From NCBI RefSeq assembly GCF_002218025.2, contig NZ_AP018680.1, forward strand, positions 2,692,635 through 2,756,634: 64,000 nucleotides of DNA. Reading direction: 5' to 3'. The notes below the pieces were generated by a model. That model did no database searches, was not told the DNA's origin, and worked only from the letters and a program-made list of their open reading frames with translations. Each line of letters begins with the position of its first letter. The stretch's first letter is position 1. A program made the translations under genes and the position numbers. The stretch is from Vibrio casei (GTDB lineage Bacteria; Pseudomonadota; Gammaproteobacteria; Enterobacterales; Vibrionaceae). Of this stretch, positions 13,947 through 25,778 are shown piece by piece.

Positions 13947-14182
13947 ATACAACCCAAAAGGGTCTTTATGTATGTTCAACTAAATAAGGTTTAGTTTTTG
14001 TTTATTTTGGAGGGTAATCCAAAATAAACGATTTGCCGGACTCAATAGAACAAACCATAAATGGTTTGTAGAATACAAGACACTTGAATGTGTGTTGTTA
14101 CTCATCACTTGCAAGCAAGTAATGAGATTTGAGAACTTTTATTAAGATAAACAATAAATGTTTATCTAGTCAGCTTTCCAAA

Positions 14183-14194
14183 TTGTTAAAGAGC
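14183..14194 (-). promoter_or_regulatory. boxA antitermination element before 23S
   Basis: On the minus strand it reads GCTCTTTAACAA, the rRNA boxA sequence bound by NusB/NusE. It lies between tRNA-Glu and 23S. Confidence 0.75.
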
Positions 14195-14254
14195 AAGAGT
14201 TACCTAATTAAAGATAATTCATTTTTAAAAACACTTAGTAAATGCTTTTAGAAA

Positions 14255-14330
14255 TGGTATCCCGTAGGGGAGTCGAACCCCTGTTACCGCCGTGAAAGGG
14301 CGGTGTCCTAGGCCTCTAGACGAACGGGAC
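14255..14330 (-). tRNA. tRNA-Glu (anticodon TTC) in the 16S-23S spacer
   Basis: 76 bases with encoded CCA. It begins GTCCCGTTCGTCTAGAGG, has the anticodon loop CTTTCAC with TTC, the T-arm GGGGTTCGACTCCCC, and ends CGGGATACCA. It is the only tRNA in the 16S-23S spacer. Confidence 0.97.
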
Positions 14331-14421
14331 ACGGACGGTGAAAGCATTGGGATGCTTTCAAACTCTTTTCTATATAAACCTAATCAATCTGTGTGGGTAC
14401 TCATCAATAATAAATCTTTCG

Positions 14422-15978
<1,557 letters not shown>

Positions 15979-16246
15979 AAGTTTTGTTGATGCTTTCGCA
16001 TCGGCTCAATGATTACTGACTTCAAACTCATTTCTACCGAGGTAGAAAGTAACTTTAAAGTTTATTACCATTTCCCAGCAGGAAATGATAATGAATTGAC
16101 TGTGCCGCTATTATTACTTTCACTTTAAAAAGTGAAATCAAACAAGCTCAAAGCTGTTCTTATTAATAGCCGTTTGGTCACTCAGTTCATTGATAATTCT
16201 TTTTGATTATCATCAACGAGTGCCCACACAGATTGATAGGTTTAAA

Positions 16247-16258
16247 TTGTTAAAGAGC
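16247..16258 (-). promoter_or_regulatory. boxA antitermination element in the 16S leader
   Basis: The minus strand reads GCTCTTTAACAA, identical in core to the copy before 23S, about 270 bases upstream of mature 16S and just downstream of P2. Confidence 0.75.
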
Positions 16259-16297
16259 GTTGTTCTTTCGGCTTTCGCCTCAGTGAACAGGTCGGTC

Positions 16298-16325
16298 ATT
16301 TTAGTCATTTAAGCTTCAGTGTCAA
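16298..16325 (-). promoter_or_regulatory. rRNA operon promoter P2
   Basis: On the minus strand: perfect -35 TTGACA (16320-16325), 16-base spacer, -10 TAAAAT (16298-16303, 5 of 6). It is 125 bases downstream of P1, the usual P1-P2 distance in enterobacterial rrn operons. Confidence 0.7.
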
Positions 16326-16422
16326 ACACTTTTTGAAACTTATTTTCTAATCCTTTTTGAGAAGGTTTTGACCTCTGACTCGCAGCGCCGTTAGGCTGTG
16401 TGCTCCGTGTCAGTGAGGGCGC

Positions 16423-16450
16423 ATTATAGAGAAGCTCATCACATTGGCAA
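16423..16450 (-). promoter_or_regulatory. rRNA operon promoter P1 with UP-like tract
   Basis: On the minus strand: -35 TTGCCA (16445-16450), 16-base spacer, perfect -10 TATAAT (16423-16428), then a GC-rich discriminator GCGCCC typical of stringently controlled rRNA promoters. Upstream (16451-16500) is A/T-tract DNA resembling an UP element. Confidence 0.82.
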
Positions 16451-16569
16451 GCCCTTTTTTATCTTTTTCTTACTTTTTTGATCGTTTGATTACTTTTGAA
16501 GCAAAAAGGCTTGTTTTTGATAGTTTCTTTGCTGTTTTTCATCATAATCAAACCAACTAAGGAGTCAAA

Positions 16570-17109
16570 ATGAATCATATTCGTAACTATAAAGGCATTT
16601 ACCCTAAAATTGGTAAGGATGTTTATATTGATGAGTCTTCAGTTTTAGTTGGAGATATTGTACTTGGTGAAGATTCCAGTATTTGGCCATTAGTCGCAGC
16701 TCGAGGCGATGTTAACCACATTTATATTGGCGAACGTACTAACATACAAGATGGATGTGTATTACACGTCACTCATAAAAATACTGAAAATCCAGAAGGC
16801 TATCCACTGATTATCGGCAATGATGTGACGGTCGGTCATAAAGTGATGCTACACGGATGCACTATTCACGATCGTGTATTAGTTGGAATGGGTACGATTG
16901 TTCTTGATGGGGTAATTGTTGAATCAGATGTCGTTATCGGAGCTGGAAGTTTAGTCCCACCAAATAAGCGATTAGAAAGTGGTTATCTTTATATTGGTAG
17001 CCCGGTGAAGCAAGCTCGCCCCTTAAAAGAAGAAGAAAGAGCTTTTCTATTAAAATCAGCAGATAATTACGTAGTGAATAAAAACGACTATCTTACCGAG
17101 ATAAAGTAG
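16570..17109 (+). CDS. yrdA: Gamma-carbonic-anhydrase-like hexapeptide-repeat protein YrdA
   Basis: A 179-residue left-handed beta-helix protein of the YrdA/PaaY gamma-carbonic-anhydrase-like family; activity in the family is variable and not certain here. Seen: repeated hexapeptides (VLVGDIVLGEDSSIWP, IYIGERTNIQDGCVLHV, VTVGHKVMLHGCTIHDRVLVGMGTIV) and histidines in VLHVTH and VTVGHKVMLHG at the places that bind metal between subunits. AAGGAG lies seven bases before the ATG. It reads away from the rRNA operon and sits convergent with the DUF1488 gene. Confidence 0.93.
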   Translation: MNHIRNYKGIYPKIGKDVYIDESSVLVGDIVLGEDSSIWPLVAARGDVNHIYIGERTNIQDGCVLHVTHKNTENPEGYPLIIGNDVTVGHKVMLHGCTIHDRVLVGMGTIVLDGVIVESDVVIGAGSLVPPNKRLESGYLYIGSPVKQARPLKEEERAFLLKSADNYVVNKNDYLTEIK

Positions 17110-17118
17110 CCGTCACCT

Positions 17119-17379
17119 TTAACCTAGTTCGACTTCTCCAACTAGGTTAAAATCTTCATTTTCTATCGCTTTTTCAGCTAATTCTTCTAAATCAAATCGT
17201 AAAGCGTCAAATTCCACTAATATTTCATTTTCTTGAATTTGATAGCCAGCCATTTCGGACAATTTTCCCAATGAAACCACGCATTCAATAAGTTTTCCGG
17301 CTTGTTGAGCAGGAAAAATAATAACGTTACGTTCCTCTACCCAAGTTTGAATATCAGGAAATAATATATTTTGATTCAT
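17119..17379 (-). CDS. DUF1488 family protein (YrdB-like)
   Basis: A small acidic protein of 86 residues in the DUF1488 family, function unknown, often found beside aroE. The ATG at 17379 (MNQNILFPD) is preferred over a GTG five codons earlier because AAGG lies seven bases before it. No membrane segment, signal peptide or metal motif is seen; the C-terminal part is rich in Asp/Glu. It begins 21 bases after aroE and is probably its operon partner. Confidence 0.8.
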   Translation of the reverse strand: MNQNILFPDIQTWVEERNVIIFPAQQAGKLIECVVSLGKLSEMAGYQIQENEILVEFDALRFDLEELAEKAIENEDFNLVGEVELG

Positions 17380-17400
17380 AAAACGACCTTGCACTAATAT

Positions 17401-18234
17401 TCAACTACCAAAATTTTTTCTTAATTCACGTAATACTTGCTGATTACTCGGCCTCAAACCTCGCCACAGCATAAAACTTTCGGCAGCTTGTCCAACAAGC
17501 ATTCCTAAACCATCATATGCATGAATAACACTATGAGATTTTGCCCAATCATTAAAACGGGTATTCTTCGAACCATAACTCATGTCATAACTGATACTTT
17601 GCGGAGTAAAAATATTGATACTGATATCTGGCAAGTTTCCACTTAGCCCAGCTGACGTTGAGTTAATGATAATATCAAAAGAAGTGTCAATTTCTTCCAT
17701 TGGCATGGCGTGGATATGACCAAAAGGAGAAAACACATCGGCGAGCGCTTTGGCTTTTTCAAAGGTGCGGTTGGTAATGACTATTTCAGCAGGATGTTGA
17801 TCTAATAGTGGCTTCAAAGCCCCTCTTGCCGCACCACCAGCACCCAACAATAAAACTTTAGCTCCTTTTATCTGTGACTGATATTGCAATAAGTCCTGAA
17901 CCAACCCTTCACCATCAGTATTGTCACCAATGATTTGTCCGTCATCCAACTTCTTCAGTGTATTCACCGCTTGAGCCAATTGCGCTCGTTCGGTTAAACG
18001 ATCGGCAAATTCAAAAGCATCCAATTTAAATGGCGCTGTCACATTGCACCCTTTGCCACCTTGAGCAAAAAACTCACTTACAGCCACTTTAAAACCATCA
18101 ACCGGTGCTTCAATAATACCGTACTCCATTTGCTGACCCGTCTGACGAGCAAATAAAGTGTGAATGAATGGTGATTTACTGTGTTTAATCGGGTTTCCAA
18201 AAACAGCATAGCGATCTAGTTTATTAATGGCCAT
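17401..18234 (-). CDS. aroE: Shikimate dehydrogenase AroE
   Basis: NADPH-dependent reduction of 3-dehydroshikimate to shikimate in aromatic amino acid synthesis. 277 residues. Seen: N-terminal substrate-binding [21 protein letters not shown] with the catalytic lysine, NTDGEG with the catalytic aspartate, the nucleotide-binding [10 protein letters not shown], and ITNRTFEKA in the cofactor domain. It sits 22 bases downstream of hemF in the run tsaC-hemF-aroE-DUF1488. Confidence 0.96.
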   Translation of the reverse strand: MAINKLDRYAVFGNPIKHSKSPFIHTLFARQTGQQMEYGIIEAPVDGFKVAVSEFFAQGGKGCNVTAPFKLDAFEFADRLTERAQLAQAVNTLKKLDDGQIIGDNTDGEGLVQDLLQYQSQIKGAKVLLLGAGGAARGALKPLLDQHPAEIVITNRTFEKAKALADVFSPFGHIHAMPMEEIDTSFDIIINSTSAGLSGNLPDISINIFTPQSISYDMSYGSKNTRFNDWAKSHSVIHAYDGLGMLVGQAAESFMLWRGLRPSNQQVLRELRKNFGS

Positions 18235-18256
18235 ATCCTTGCCTTTTAAATAGTCA

Positions 18257-19162
<906 letters not shown>

Positions 19163-19723
19163 TTATCCTTGTCTTAATACATTGGATGTTTTGGCATCTC
19201 GAATTTCAGTTGGCACTGTTCTGCCGCCCACCTTACCTTCCAAAATAGCAATGAGTTTATCACCAAACTGATATTGAACCTCTTCAGTCGTACGGCAAGG
19301 TTCAAGACCGGTTAAGTTAGCGCTCGTTGAGGTTATTGGCTTACCAAAAGACAAGCAAAGCTTTTGAACTAATGGATGATCGGTCACTCGTACCGCAATA
19401 GAATGAAACTGTCCAGTAAGATGAGAGGAAACATTCTTATTAACCGGCATAACCCAGGTAACAGGACCAGGCCAACTAGCTTTAACCGTTTGAAGTTGCT
19501 CATCAGTTAATTGAGAGTCATCAATGTAAGGAAATAATTGTTGATAACTCGCCGCAATCAAAATTAGCCCCTTTTCTATTGGGCGCTGCTTAAGCTGAAG
19601 TAATTTCTCAATCGCCGACAAGTTATCAGGATCGCAACCTACACCAAATACTCCTTCAGTTGGGTAAGCAATCACGTCACCTTGGTGCAGCGCTTGTACA
19701 ACAGCATCAAAATTATCCAACAT
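19163..19723 (-). CDS. tsaC: Threonylcarbamoyl-AMP synthase TsaC (YrdC)
   Basis: Makes threonylcarbamoyl-AMP from threonine, bicarbonate and ATP, the first step of t6A37 modification of tRNAs reading ANN codons. 186 residues, the short TsaC form without a C-terminal Sua5 domain. Seen: [14 protein letters not shown] near residues 19-32, [13 protein letters not shown], the PGPVTWVMP block, and [12 protein letters not shown]. First gene of tsaC-hemF-aroE-DUF1488, divergent from purE. Confidence 0.95.
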   Translation of the reverse strand: MLDNFDAVVQALHQGDVIAYPTEGVFGVGCDPDNLSAIEKLLQLKQRPIEKGLILIAASYQQLFPYIDDSQLTDEQLQTVKASWPGPVTWVMPVNKNVSSHLTGQFHSIAVRVTDHPLVQKLCLSFGKPITSTSANLTGLEPCRTTEEVQYQFGDKLIAILEGKVGGRTVPTEIRDAKTSNVLRQG

Positions 19724-19865
19724 TTGTTCCTCTTAGAGTGTGTCAGTTCACTTTATATTGACCAGTGTATAAAACCTTGGTGCTCATGCCTAAAAATTTT
19801 TCATTTCAATCTTAATTTCTTTAACCGCAATACAATTAGATTTCACTTTTAAACCAAACAACCTA

Positions 19866-19881
19866 ACGCAAACGTTTTCCT
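19866..19881. promoter_or_regulatory. PurR operator upstream of purE
   Basis: ACGCAAACGTTTTCCT matches the PurR consensus ACGCAAACGTTTTCGT at 15 of 16 positions. It overlaps the -35 region of the purE promoter (-10 TATAAT at 19898-19903), where a repressor would block RNA polymerase. Confidence 0.85.
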
Positions 19882-19897
19882 TGGTGAGTTTTAACCG

Positions 19898-19903
19898 TAT
19901 AAT
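19898..19903 (+). promoter_or_regulatory. purE -10 element
   Basis: Perfect TATAAT about 55 bases before the purE ATG, 17 bases downstream of a weak -35 (TTTTCC, 19875-19880) that lies inside the PurR box. Confidence 0.6.
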
Positions 19904-19956
19904 GTCGAACAATTCCCCTAATTCACTTATAAAAGACCTACGTTAAGGAGTTTTCG

Positions 19957-20442
19957 ATGAAAGTTGGAATCATTATGGGTTCAAAATCCGATTGGCCAAC
20001 CATGAAACTTGCCGCTGAAATGTTAGATCGTTTCAATGTGCCTTATGAAACCAAAGTGGTTTCCGCTCACCGAACTCCTCACTTATTAGCTGAATACGCA
20101 GAAAGTGCAAAAGCGCGTGGACTTAAAGTCATTATTGCTGGGGCTGGCGGTGCCGCTCACCTTCCAGGCATGGCTGCAGCCTTCACCAGCTTACCGGTAT
20201 TGGGTGTGCCGGTTCAATCTCGTGCACTCTCTGGAGTTGATTCTCTTTATTCGATTGTTCAAATGCCAAAAGGCATTGCAGTGGGCACCTTAGCAATTGG
20301 TGAAGCCGGAGCAGCAAACGCGGGTATTCTCGCCGCGCAAATTTTAGGTACCCATGATGAAAAGATCATGGCTTCAGTTGAAGCTTTTCGTAAAGAGCAA
20401 ACTGACACCGTTTTAGCGAATCCAAACCCGGCTGAGGATTAA
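19957..20442 (+). CDS. purE: N5-carboxyaminoimidazole ribonucleotide mutase PurE
   Basis: Converts N5-CAIR to CAIR in purine synthesis, acting after PurK. 161 residues, class I PurE. Seen: GSKSDWPTM (residues 8-16), SAHRTP with the catalytic histidine, and [20 protein letters not shown] precedes the ATG. It is followed after five bases by purK and preceded by a PurR box, so it should be repressed when purines are available. Confidence 0.97.
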   Translation: MKVGIIMGSKSDWPTMKLAAEMLDRFNVPYETKVVSAHRTPHLLAEYAESAKARGLKVIIAGAGGAAHLPGMAAAFTSLPVLGVPVQSRALSGVDSLYSIVQMPKGIAVGTLAIGEAGAANAGILAAQILGTHDEKIMASVEAFRKEQTDTVLANPNPAED

Positions 20443-20447
20443 GACTT

Positions 20448-21572
20448 ATGGTAAATCAGCAAGTTCTTGTTTTGGGTGCGGGTCAATTGGCTCGAATGAT
20501 GTCGTTAGCTGGCGCGCCATTAAATATTGATATTGCCGCTTTTGATGTCGATAGCGAAAAAATCATTCACCCATTAACACAACATGTTATTGGTCATGGA
20601 TTAAATAACGCCATCGCTCAAGCCAATGTCATCACTGCCGAGTTTGAACACATTCCCCATTCTATCTTAGAGGTTTGTGAAAGAAGCGGGAAATTACAGC
20701 CTTCCACTCAAGCGATTAAAGCAGGTGGTGATCGTCGCATTGAAAAGCAATTACTTGACGATGCGAACGTCGCAAATGCCAAATACACCATCATTACCAA
20801 TAGATCTGAATTCGACGCAGCTATTGCCTATGTCGGTGTCCCTATGGTGCTAAAAACCGCTTTAGGTGGTTATGATGGAAAAGGACAATGGCGCTTAAAA
20901 CAACTTGAACAAGTCGAGTCTATTTGGCAAGAAATGGAACAAAGCTTATTGAATACCCCACACCAAGCCATCGTGGCTGAAGAGTTTGTTCCTTTCGGAA
21001 GAGAAGTGTCTTTGATTGGAGCCCGTAGAGCCAATGGAGACATCGTCGTCTACCCATTAGCTGAAAACATTCATGTCGATGGAGTATTAAGCCTTTCCAC
21101 CGCTATTAATGAACCAGAGCTCCAAGAACAAGCAAAAAAAATGTTTATCGCTATTGCAGACAAACTCAATTACGTTGGTGTTTTGGCCATTGAGTTTTTT
21201 GATGTAGAAGGGCTGCTACTGGTTAATGAGATCGCTCCGCGCGTTCATAACTCTGGTCACTGGACACAACAAGGTGCCGAAGTTTGTCAATTTGAGAACC
21301 ATTTACGTGCCGTGTGTAATTTACCGCTAGGCGATACTCGTCTTATTCGTCCAACAGCAATGGTGAATATTCTCGGCCTGGATACTTTACCAGAAGCCAT
21401 CTTCGATATACCAAACTGTCACACGCATTGGTACGGGAAAGAAAAACGATCTGGACGAAAAATGGGCCATATAAACATTTGCGCTGATTCATCTGAGCAA
21501 TTAAACGATACCCTGAAAAAACTAGCCAGCATTCTTCCAGTTGCCGACTTTCCGGCCTTACATAAGCACTAA
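20448..21572 (+). CDS. purK: N5-carboxyaminoimidazole ribonucleotide synthase PurK
   Basis: ATP- and bicarbonate-dependent carboxylation of AIR to N5-CAIR. 374 residues of the ATP-grasp superfamily. Seen: N-terminal [10 protein letters not shown], the ATP-grasp loop [14 protein letters not shown], the [13 protein letters not shown] strand, and the metal-binding C-terminal [25 protein letters not shown]. It is co-transcribed with purE and ends before a hairpin terminator. Confidence 0.97.
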   Translation: MVNQQVLVLGAGQLARMMSLAGAPLNIDIAAFDVDSEKIIHPLTQHVIGHGLNNAIAQANVITAEFEHIPHSILEVCERSGKLQPSTQAIKAGGDRRIEKQLLDDANVANAKYTIITNRSEFDAAIAYVGVPMVLKTALGGYDGKGQWRLKQLEQVESIWQEMEQSLLNTPHQAIVAEEFVPFGREVSLIGARRANGDIVVYPLAENIHVDGVLSLSTAINEPELQEQAKKMFIAIADKLNYVGVLAIEFFDVEGLLLVNEIAPRVHNSGHWTQQGAEVCQFENHLRAVCNLPLGDTRLIRPTAMVNILGLDTLPEAIFDIPNCHTHWYGKEKRSGRKMGHINICADSSEQLNDTLKKLASILPVADFPALHKH

Positions 21573-21594
21573 GTTTTTAGACTATGACCAGTGG

Positions 21595-21617
21595 GTGGGC
21601 CATCAATGCCCACTTTT
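21595..21617 (+). terminator. Terminator of purEK
   Basis: GTGGGC (21595-21600), 7-base loop, GCCCAC (21608-21613), then TTTT. It lies against the end of the convergent yrdD-like gene. Confidence 0.7.
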
Positions 21618-22221
21618 AATCAAGTTGAACCTTCTGACATTTACGATCAGCGCACTGAATTTTCACCCCACTAACTAAACGCTTTTCAACCAATAAAGGA
21701 AAGCCACACTGTTGGCATTTCCCTTTAACAGGAAGCAAGTTGATAGAAAATTTGCACTTTGGATAAGCATCACAAGCATAAAAGCTTTTCCCAAACCGAG
21801 ACTGACGCTCAACCAATTGACCACTTTTACATTCAGGACAAGTTAAGTTCAATTCCGCAGCTTGTTCAGGTTTTGGATCGGAAGATTCAATATGGTGGCA
21901 CTCAGGAAAGCGGCTACAACCAATGAACATACCATATCGGCCTTGACGTAACACCAACTCACCTTGCTGCACATCACTTTCTGCTTGCTTAGCACATTCA
22001 GGACAAACCACACCTAACGCTTTAATAATATGCCCATCATTTTGATGTAACGGACGAATATAATCACAGCTCGGATAGTGGTTACATCCCAGAAAGGGAC
22101 CATGTTTACCATGACGAAGCTGAAGCTCACCTTGCTGTGTCTCATGACATTTTGGACAAGCTTCGTGCTCTAAAGCATGTTCATGGGCTGAAAATAACTT
22201 CTGATCGATTTTTTTGCTCAT
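21616..22221 (-). CDS. yrdD: Topoisomerase-type C4 zinc-ribbon protein (YrdD-like)
   Basis: A 201-residue protein made almost wholly of zinc-ribbon modules like those at the C-terminus of topoisomerase I. Four Cys clusters are visible: CPKCHETQQ...GCNHYPSCDYI, CPECAKQ...GCSRFPECHH, CPECKSGQ...ACDAYPKCKF, and CQQCGFPLL...CADRKCQ. It probably binds nucleic acid, but no catalytic domain is present and the role is unknown. It is last in the run LysM-dprA-smg-yrdD and convergent with purK. Confidence 0.9.
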   Translation of the reverse strand: MSKKIDQKLFSAHEHALEHEACPKCHETQQGELQLRHGKHGPFLGCNHYPSCDYIRPLHQNDGHIIKALGVVCPECAKQAESDVQQGELVLRQGRYGMFIGCSRFPECHHIESSDPKPEQAAELNLTCPECKSGQLVERQSRFGKSFYACDAYPKCKFSINLLPVKGKCQQCGFPLLVEKRLVSGVKIQCADRKCQKVQLD

Positions 22222-22236
22222 TATAATGAATTCAAA

Positions 22237-22707
22237 TTAATGAACTAAGCCTTGTTCAGTAGAATAAAGTAACTCTTCCATTTGGGTATAAGCATTTTCA
22301 TTACCAGGCACATTGAATAGAACCATTAAAATGACCCATTTTAAGTCATCCAAAGTGAACTCTTGCGTTTCTAATCCCATGATTCGATCAATTACCATTT
22401 CACGAGTTTCGGTAGTGAGTACTTTTACTTGCTCTAGGAAAAGAAGAAAACCACGACACTCTACATCAAGTCGTAGGGTTTCATCTTGAGTATAGATGCG
22501 GGTTGAATTAGCCGATCCTGTTGCCATATCAAGGCGTTCACCTTGCTGTAAGGCAGCCAAACCTTCTAACCAATGAAGTGCTTTATAAATTTCTTGTTGA
22601 TGAAAGCCGGCTCTTAGTAACTCATCTTCAAGTTCATCTTGATCAATCATGAGCTCTGCATCGCTATGAATATAAGTTTCAAACAGGTACATAAGAATGT
22701 CCATCAT
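22237..22707 (-). CDS. smg: Smg family protein (DUF494)
   Basis: A 156-residue acidic protein of the Smg/DUF494 family, found beside dprA (smf) in many gammaproteobacteria. Function unknown. The start [18 protein letters not shown] is typical, and the C-terminal [16 protein letters not shown] block is conserved in the family. No signal peptide, and no metal or nucleotide motif. It lies 15 bases before yrdD and 34 after dprA. Confidence 0.92.
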   Translation of the reverse strand: MMDILMYLFETYIHSDAELMIDQDELEDELLRAGFHQQEIYKALHWLEGLAALQQGERLDMATGSANSTRIYTQDETLRLDVECRGFLLFLEQVKVLTTETREMVIDRIMGLETQEFTLDDLKWVILMVLFNVPGNENAYTQMEELLYSTEQGLVH

Positions 22708-22741
22708 AGCTTTACCCTCCGCGGCAACAACGTTAAATTAG

Positions 22742-23890
22742 CTAATTCTTATTATTAAGAATATAGCCTCCTTGAACCGAAATAACATGCCCCGCTAATT
22801 CAAGCTCCAAAATTTGCATCATTATCTCATGTACCGGTATATGGGTACGTTCAGACAAAATATCAACCGGGGTAGGTTCATTTCCTACGTTAGCCAACAG
22901 TTGAGGAAATGGCAATGCTTGCTGTTGCGATGTTGATGTTGATGTTGATTCAAAACTTAATTGGGATTGAACAGGTTGGTAACTATAAGCATTATTCCCC
23001 AATAAAGACCGAGCAAACACTGGATTCATTTCATCAAGAATATCCTGAGCACATAGCGCCATTATTGCACCATCTTGAATTAAACGATTCGTTCCAGCGT
23101 GTCCAGAATGATAAATGGAGCCGGGCAGTGCAAATACATCACGGTTTTGCTCCAGTGCATAACGGGCAGTAATTAGAGATCCACTGCGTTCGGCAGCTTC
23201 AATCACCAACACACCTTGAGATAATCCACTAATGATACGGTTTCGACGAGGAAAATGTTCAGGTCTTGGTTTGGCGTTAGGGCGAAACTCAGAGACTAAC
23301 GCACCACCTTGTTGCACAATCCGCTCAGCTAAGCCTTTATGACGTGAAGGATAAACCTGATCAACTCCAGAACCTAATACCGCAATAGTGGTTCCTTGAG
23401 CTTGCAACGCCCCATCATGCGCATGCCCATCGATCCCCAACGCCAGACCACTCGTTACCGCCATACCTTGAGAAGCAAACTCATAGGAAAATTCACGAGA
23501 GGAGCGAAGCCCATCAATACTCGCATTACGACTCCCAACTATGGCAATTTGTGATTGATGCAAAGCATCAAGATTACCTTTAACAAATAATACTGGAGGA
23601 TGAGATGACATCTGCTTCATCAGACTGGGATAACGATCGGATAAAGGTGTCACAATTGAGTGTAATCCTGAACTCGCTAACCAAGTTAAACACTGATCAA
23701 CGTCAGCATTAGATTCTTGTTGAATATATTGAATCTGAGCCGGTTTTAATCCCAAACTTTGTAACTCTAAAACAGAATAACTAATAATATTTTTCGGAGA
23801 ATCGACCGATAAAAGGCGAGATATTGATACCCCACCTAATTTAGGGGTGAAACTTAAAGTTAACCATGCACAAAGTTGAGATTCAGTCAT
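22742..23890 (-). CDS. dprA: DNA-processing protein DprA (Smf)
   Basis: Loads RecA on incoming single-stranded DNA during natural transformation. 382 residues: an N-terminal helical region, a Rossmann-like DprA core with IVGSRNAS, SGLALGIDGHAHDGAL, FPRRNRIISGLSQGVLVIEAAERSGSLITARYA, then a linker and a C-terminal winged-helix-like domain (PVDILSERTHIPVHEIMMQILELELAGHV). The linker has an ESTSTSTSQQQ stretch encoded by a 6-base tandem repeat. Its presence, with comM elsewhere in the window, fits a naturally competent lineage. Confidence 0.95.
   Translation of the reverse strand: MTESQLCAWLTLSFTPKLGGVSISRLLSVDSPKNIISYSVLELQSLGLKPAQIQYIQQESNADVDQCLTWLASSGLHSIVTPLSDRYPSLMKQMSSHPPVLFVKGNLDALHQSQIAIVGSRNASIDGLRSSREFSYEFASQGMAVTSGLALGIDGHAHDGALQAQGTTIAVLGSGVDQVYPSRHKGLAERIVQQGGALVSEFRPNAKPRPEHFPRRNRIISGLSQGVLVIEAAERSGSLITARYALEQNRDVFALPGSIYHSGHAGTNRLIQDGAIMALCAQDILDEMNPVFARSLLGNNAYSYQPVQSQLSFESTSTSTSQQQALPFPQLLANVGNEPTPVDILSERTHIPVHEIMMQILELELAGHVISVQGGYILNNKN
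22928..22949. repeat. 6-base tandem repeat in the dprA linker
   Basis: GATGTT repeated about 3.5 times on the plus strand, giving alternating Ser-Thr codons in DprA between its core and C-terminal domain. Unit changes would keep the frame. Confidence 0.8.
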
Positions 23891-23904
23891 TGGACATTAA
23901 ACGG

Positions 23905-25053
23905 TTAAGCATTGTCATCACCTTGAGAAGATTCCGAGCTAGCGGTGTTTTGGGTTGAAGGATTCACGTGATTAGTTTGAACGGGGGAAATTGCAATACT
24001 GTTCACTCCAATTGGCTCGTCACTTTGGGTGATCAAAGCCAAACTAAATTTAGCGTAAGGACGAATAACCACCATCTGACCAATAGCGATCGGTGGAAGT
24101 TCTGCTGAACTAAACCCATTCACACCAATTTCTTTTTTATATCGGTAGCTACCTTTTCCACCATAAATCACCGCACCTTGTTTGGATAACTCAAACGTAC
24201 TCCCTTGACTCAAACCGTCATCAAAACCACGATCAATCACCACCACCTGATTAAGGGCCATAAAATAATGACCGTCCATTGAACCTTTAATATTGGCAAT
24301 CATTCCCGCGGGTGCTGGGTTTGGATGAAATACAGTTGATAGTGCTAAATCATTACCAATAACAGGCAGCGCAATATCATTAATCATAATTTCTTGCTGT
24401 TGATTAATTACTTGCAGAGCACTGTATTTATCACTGGTTTCTTTTAGTTTAGCGCGCGCAACCAAACGAAGTGAGTAAGCACTCGCATCCACATCATCAC
24501 CACTACGCTCATATTGATTAACCAAACGATAAATAGTCCAATCAGGATGCGTCACTTTCCCATCGATATAAATACGTTCATTATGACTTAAAAATTTACG
24601 CCCCTCACTGGTACCTAAAACACGTAGTGCACTTTTTTTATCATCATCGGTCAATAATAAATCAGACTTCAAATAAGGTATCACTAAGCCCTCAGCCAGT
24701 GTTGGGATTGCCTTTTTATTCTGTTTACGGACATGAGGACCCATTTTTTTCATCGGTTTTAAACTTAATAATGGCTCACCATTGCGCCATGTTAAGGTCA
24801 ATTTATCACCAGGGTAAATCAAATGTGGGTTTGAAATTTCAGGATTGACTTGCCACAAACGAGGCCATAGCCAAGGGCTATCTAAAAACAGTGCCGAAAT
24901 ATCCCATAATGTATCACCTTTTTTCACCACATAGGTCGTTGGTGCATCTTGTTTCAACAACAGTGGCTGCTGAACCGATGTTGAGGCAAAAACTGAAAAA
25001 CTTACCAATAGAAAAACAAAAATTTTACATGTAAATCGCGTTACTTTAGACAT
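23905..25053 (-). CDS. Exported LysM-domain protein
   Basis: A probable periplasmic or envelope protein. The ATG at 25053 (MSKVTRFTCKIFVFLLVSF) gives 382 residues and a normal signal peptide ending near VFAST; AAGGAATCTAAGG stands before it. An in-frame ATG 14 codons earlier has a poorer site. Residues about 40-90 form a LysM module (TYVVKKGDTLWDISALFL...NPHLIYPGDKLTL), which binds peptidoglycan. The rest has no catalytic motif I recognise. It is the first gene of the LysM-dprA-smg-yrdD run, divergent from def, the usual vibrio arrangement. Confidence 0.9.
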   Translation of the reverse strand: MSKVTRFTCKIFVFLLVSFSVFASTSVQQPLLLKQDAPTTYVVKKGDTLWDISALFLDSPWLWPRLWQVNPEISNPHLIYPGDKLTLTWRNGEPLLSLKPMKKMGPHVRKQNKKAIPTLAEGLVIPYLKSDLLLTDDDKKSALRVLGTSEGRKFLSHNERIYIDGKVTHPDWTIYRLVNQYERSGDDVDASAYSLRLVARAKLKETSDKYSALQVINQQQEIMINDIALPVIGNDLALSTVFHPNPAPAGMIANIKGSMDGHYFMALNQVVVIDRGFDDGLSQGSTFELSKQGAVIYGGKGSYRYKKEIGVNGFSSAELPPIAIGQMVVIRPYAKFSLALITQSDEPIGVNSIAISPVQTNHVNPSTQNTASSESSQGDDNA

Positions 25054-25184
25054 GACCTTAGATTCCTTGGTCGACATTTTGTCGCTTAATGTCATTGGAT
25101 GCTGTCATTTGCCTTCTAAAATGTCTAGAATTGTAGCCATAAGGTTTAAGCTGTTTTCGGCACAGTTCAATATTTAGAGTGTAT

Positions 25185-25700
25185 ATGTCTGTATTACAAG
25201 TATTAACATTCCCAGATGATCGCCTTCGTACCGTTGCAAAACCGGTAGATAAGGTGACATCTGAGCTTCAAAAATTCATCGATGACATGATTGAAACCAT
25301 GTATGACGAAGAAGGTATCGGCCTTGCGGCTACCCAAGTTGATTTTCACCAACGAATTGTCGTGATCGACGTTTCTGATGAAAGAGATCAACCTATGGTA
25401 TTAATCAATCCTGAGATTTTAGAAAAACGTGGTGAAGATGGAATAGAGGAAGGCTGCCTTTCTGTGCCTGGCGCGCGCGCTTTAGTTCCTAGAGCAGCAG
25501 AAGTTACCGTTAGAGCATTAGATAGAGATGGCAAAGAATTTACGTTTGAAGCTGATGATTTACTCGCCATTTGTGTTCAACATGAACTTGACCACTTGAT
25601 GGGTAAATTGTTTGTCGATTATTTATCACCGTTAAAGCGTAAACGCATTCAAGATAAGCTTACCAAAATCAAGCGTTTCAACGAGAAACAAGATAAGTAA
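25185..25700 (+). CDS. def: Peptide deformylase Def
   Basis: Removes the N-formyl group from nascent proteins; metalloenzyme. The start is ATG 25185 ([15 protein letters not shown]), as in E. coli, rather than a GTG two codons upstream. 171 residues. The three class I motifs are all present: [17 protein letters not shown] with the metal-binding cysteine, and QHELDHLMG with the HExxH pair. The next gene, fmt, provides the formyl group, so the pair works on the same cycle. Confidence 0.97.
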   Translation: MSVLQVLTFPDDRLRTVAKPVDKVTSELQKFIDDMIETMYDEEGIGLAATQVDFHQRIVVIDVSDERDQPMVLINPEILEKRGEDGIEEGCLSVPGARALVPRAAEVTVRALDRDGKEFTFEADDLLAICVQHELDHLMGKLFVDYLSPLKRKRIQDKLTKIKRFNEKQDK

Positions 25701-25763
25701 CAGCCAACATAATACCCAATATTATTGAGAAACTCTTTCAGTAATCTTGAGTATATAAAATTG

Positions 25764-25770
25764 AGAAGGA
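25764..25770 (+). promoter_or_regulatory. fmt ribosome-binding site that decides a TTG start
   Basis: AGAAGGA ends eight bases before the TTG at 25779. No ATG in this frame stands near it, so translation of fmt very likely begins at TTG. Confidence 0.7.
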
Positions 25771-25778
25771 AACCTACC

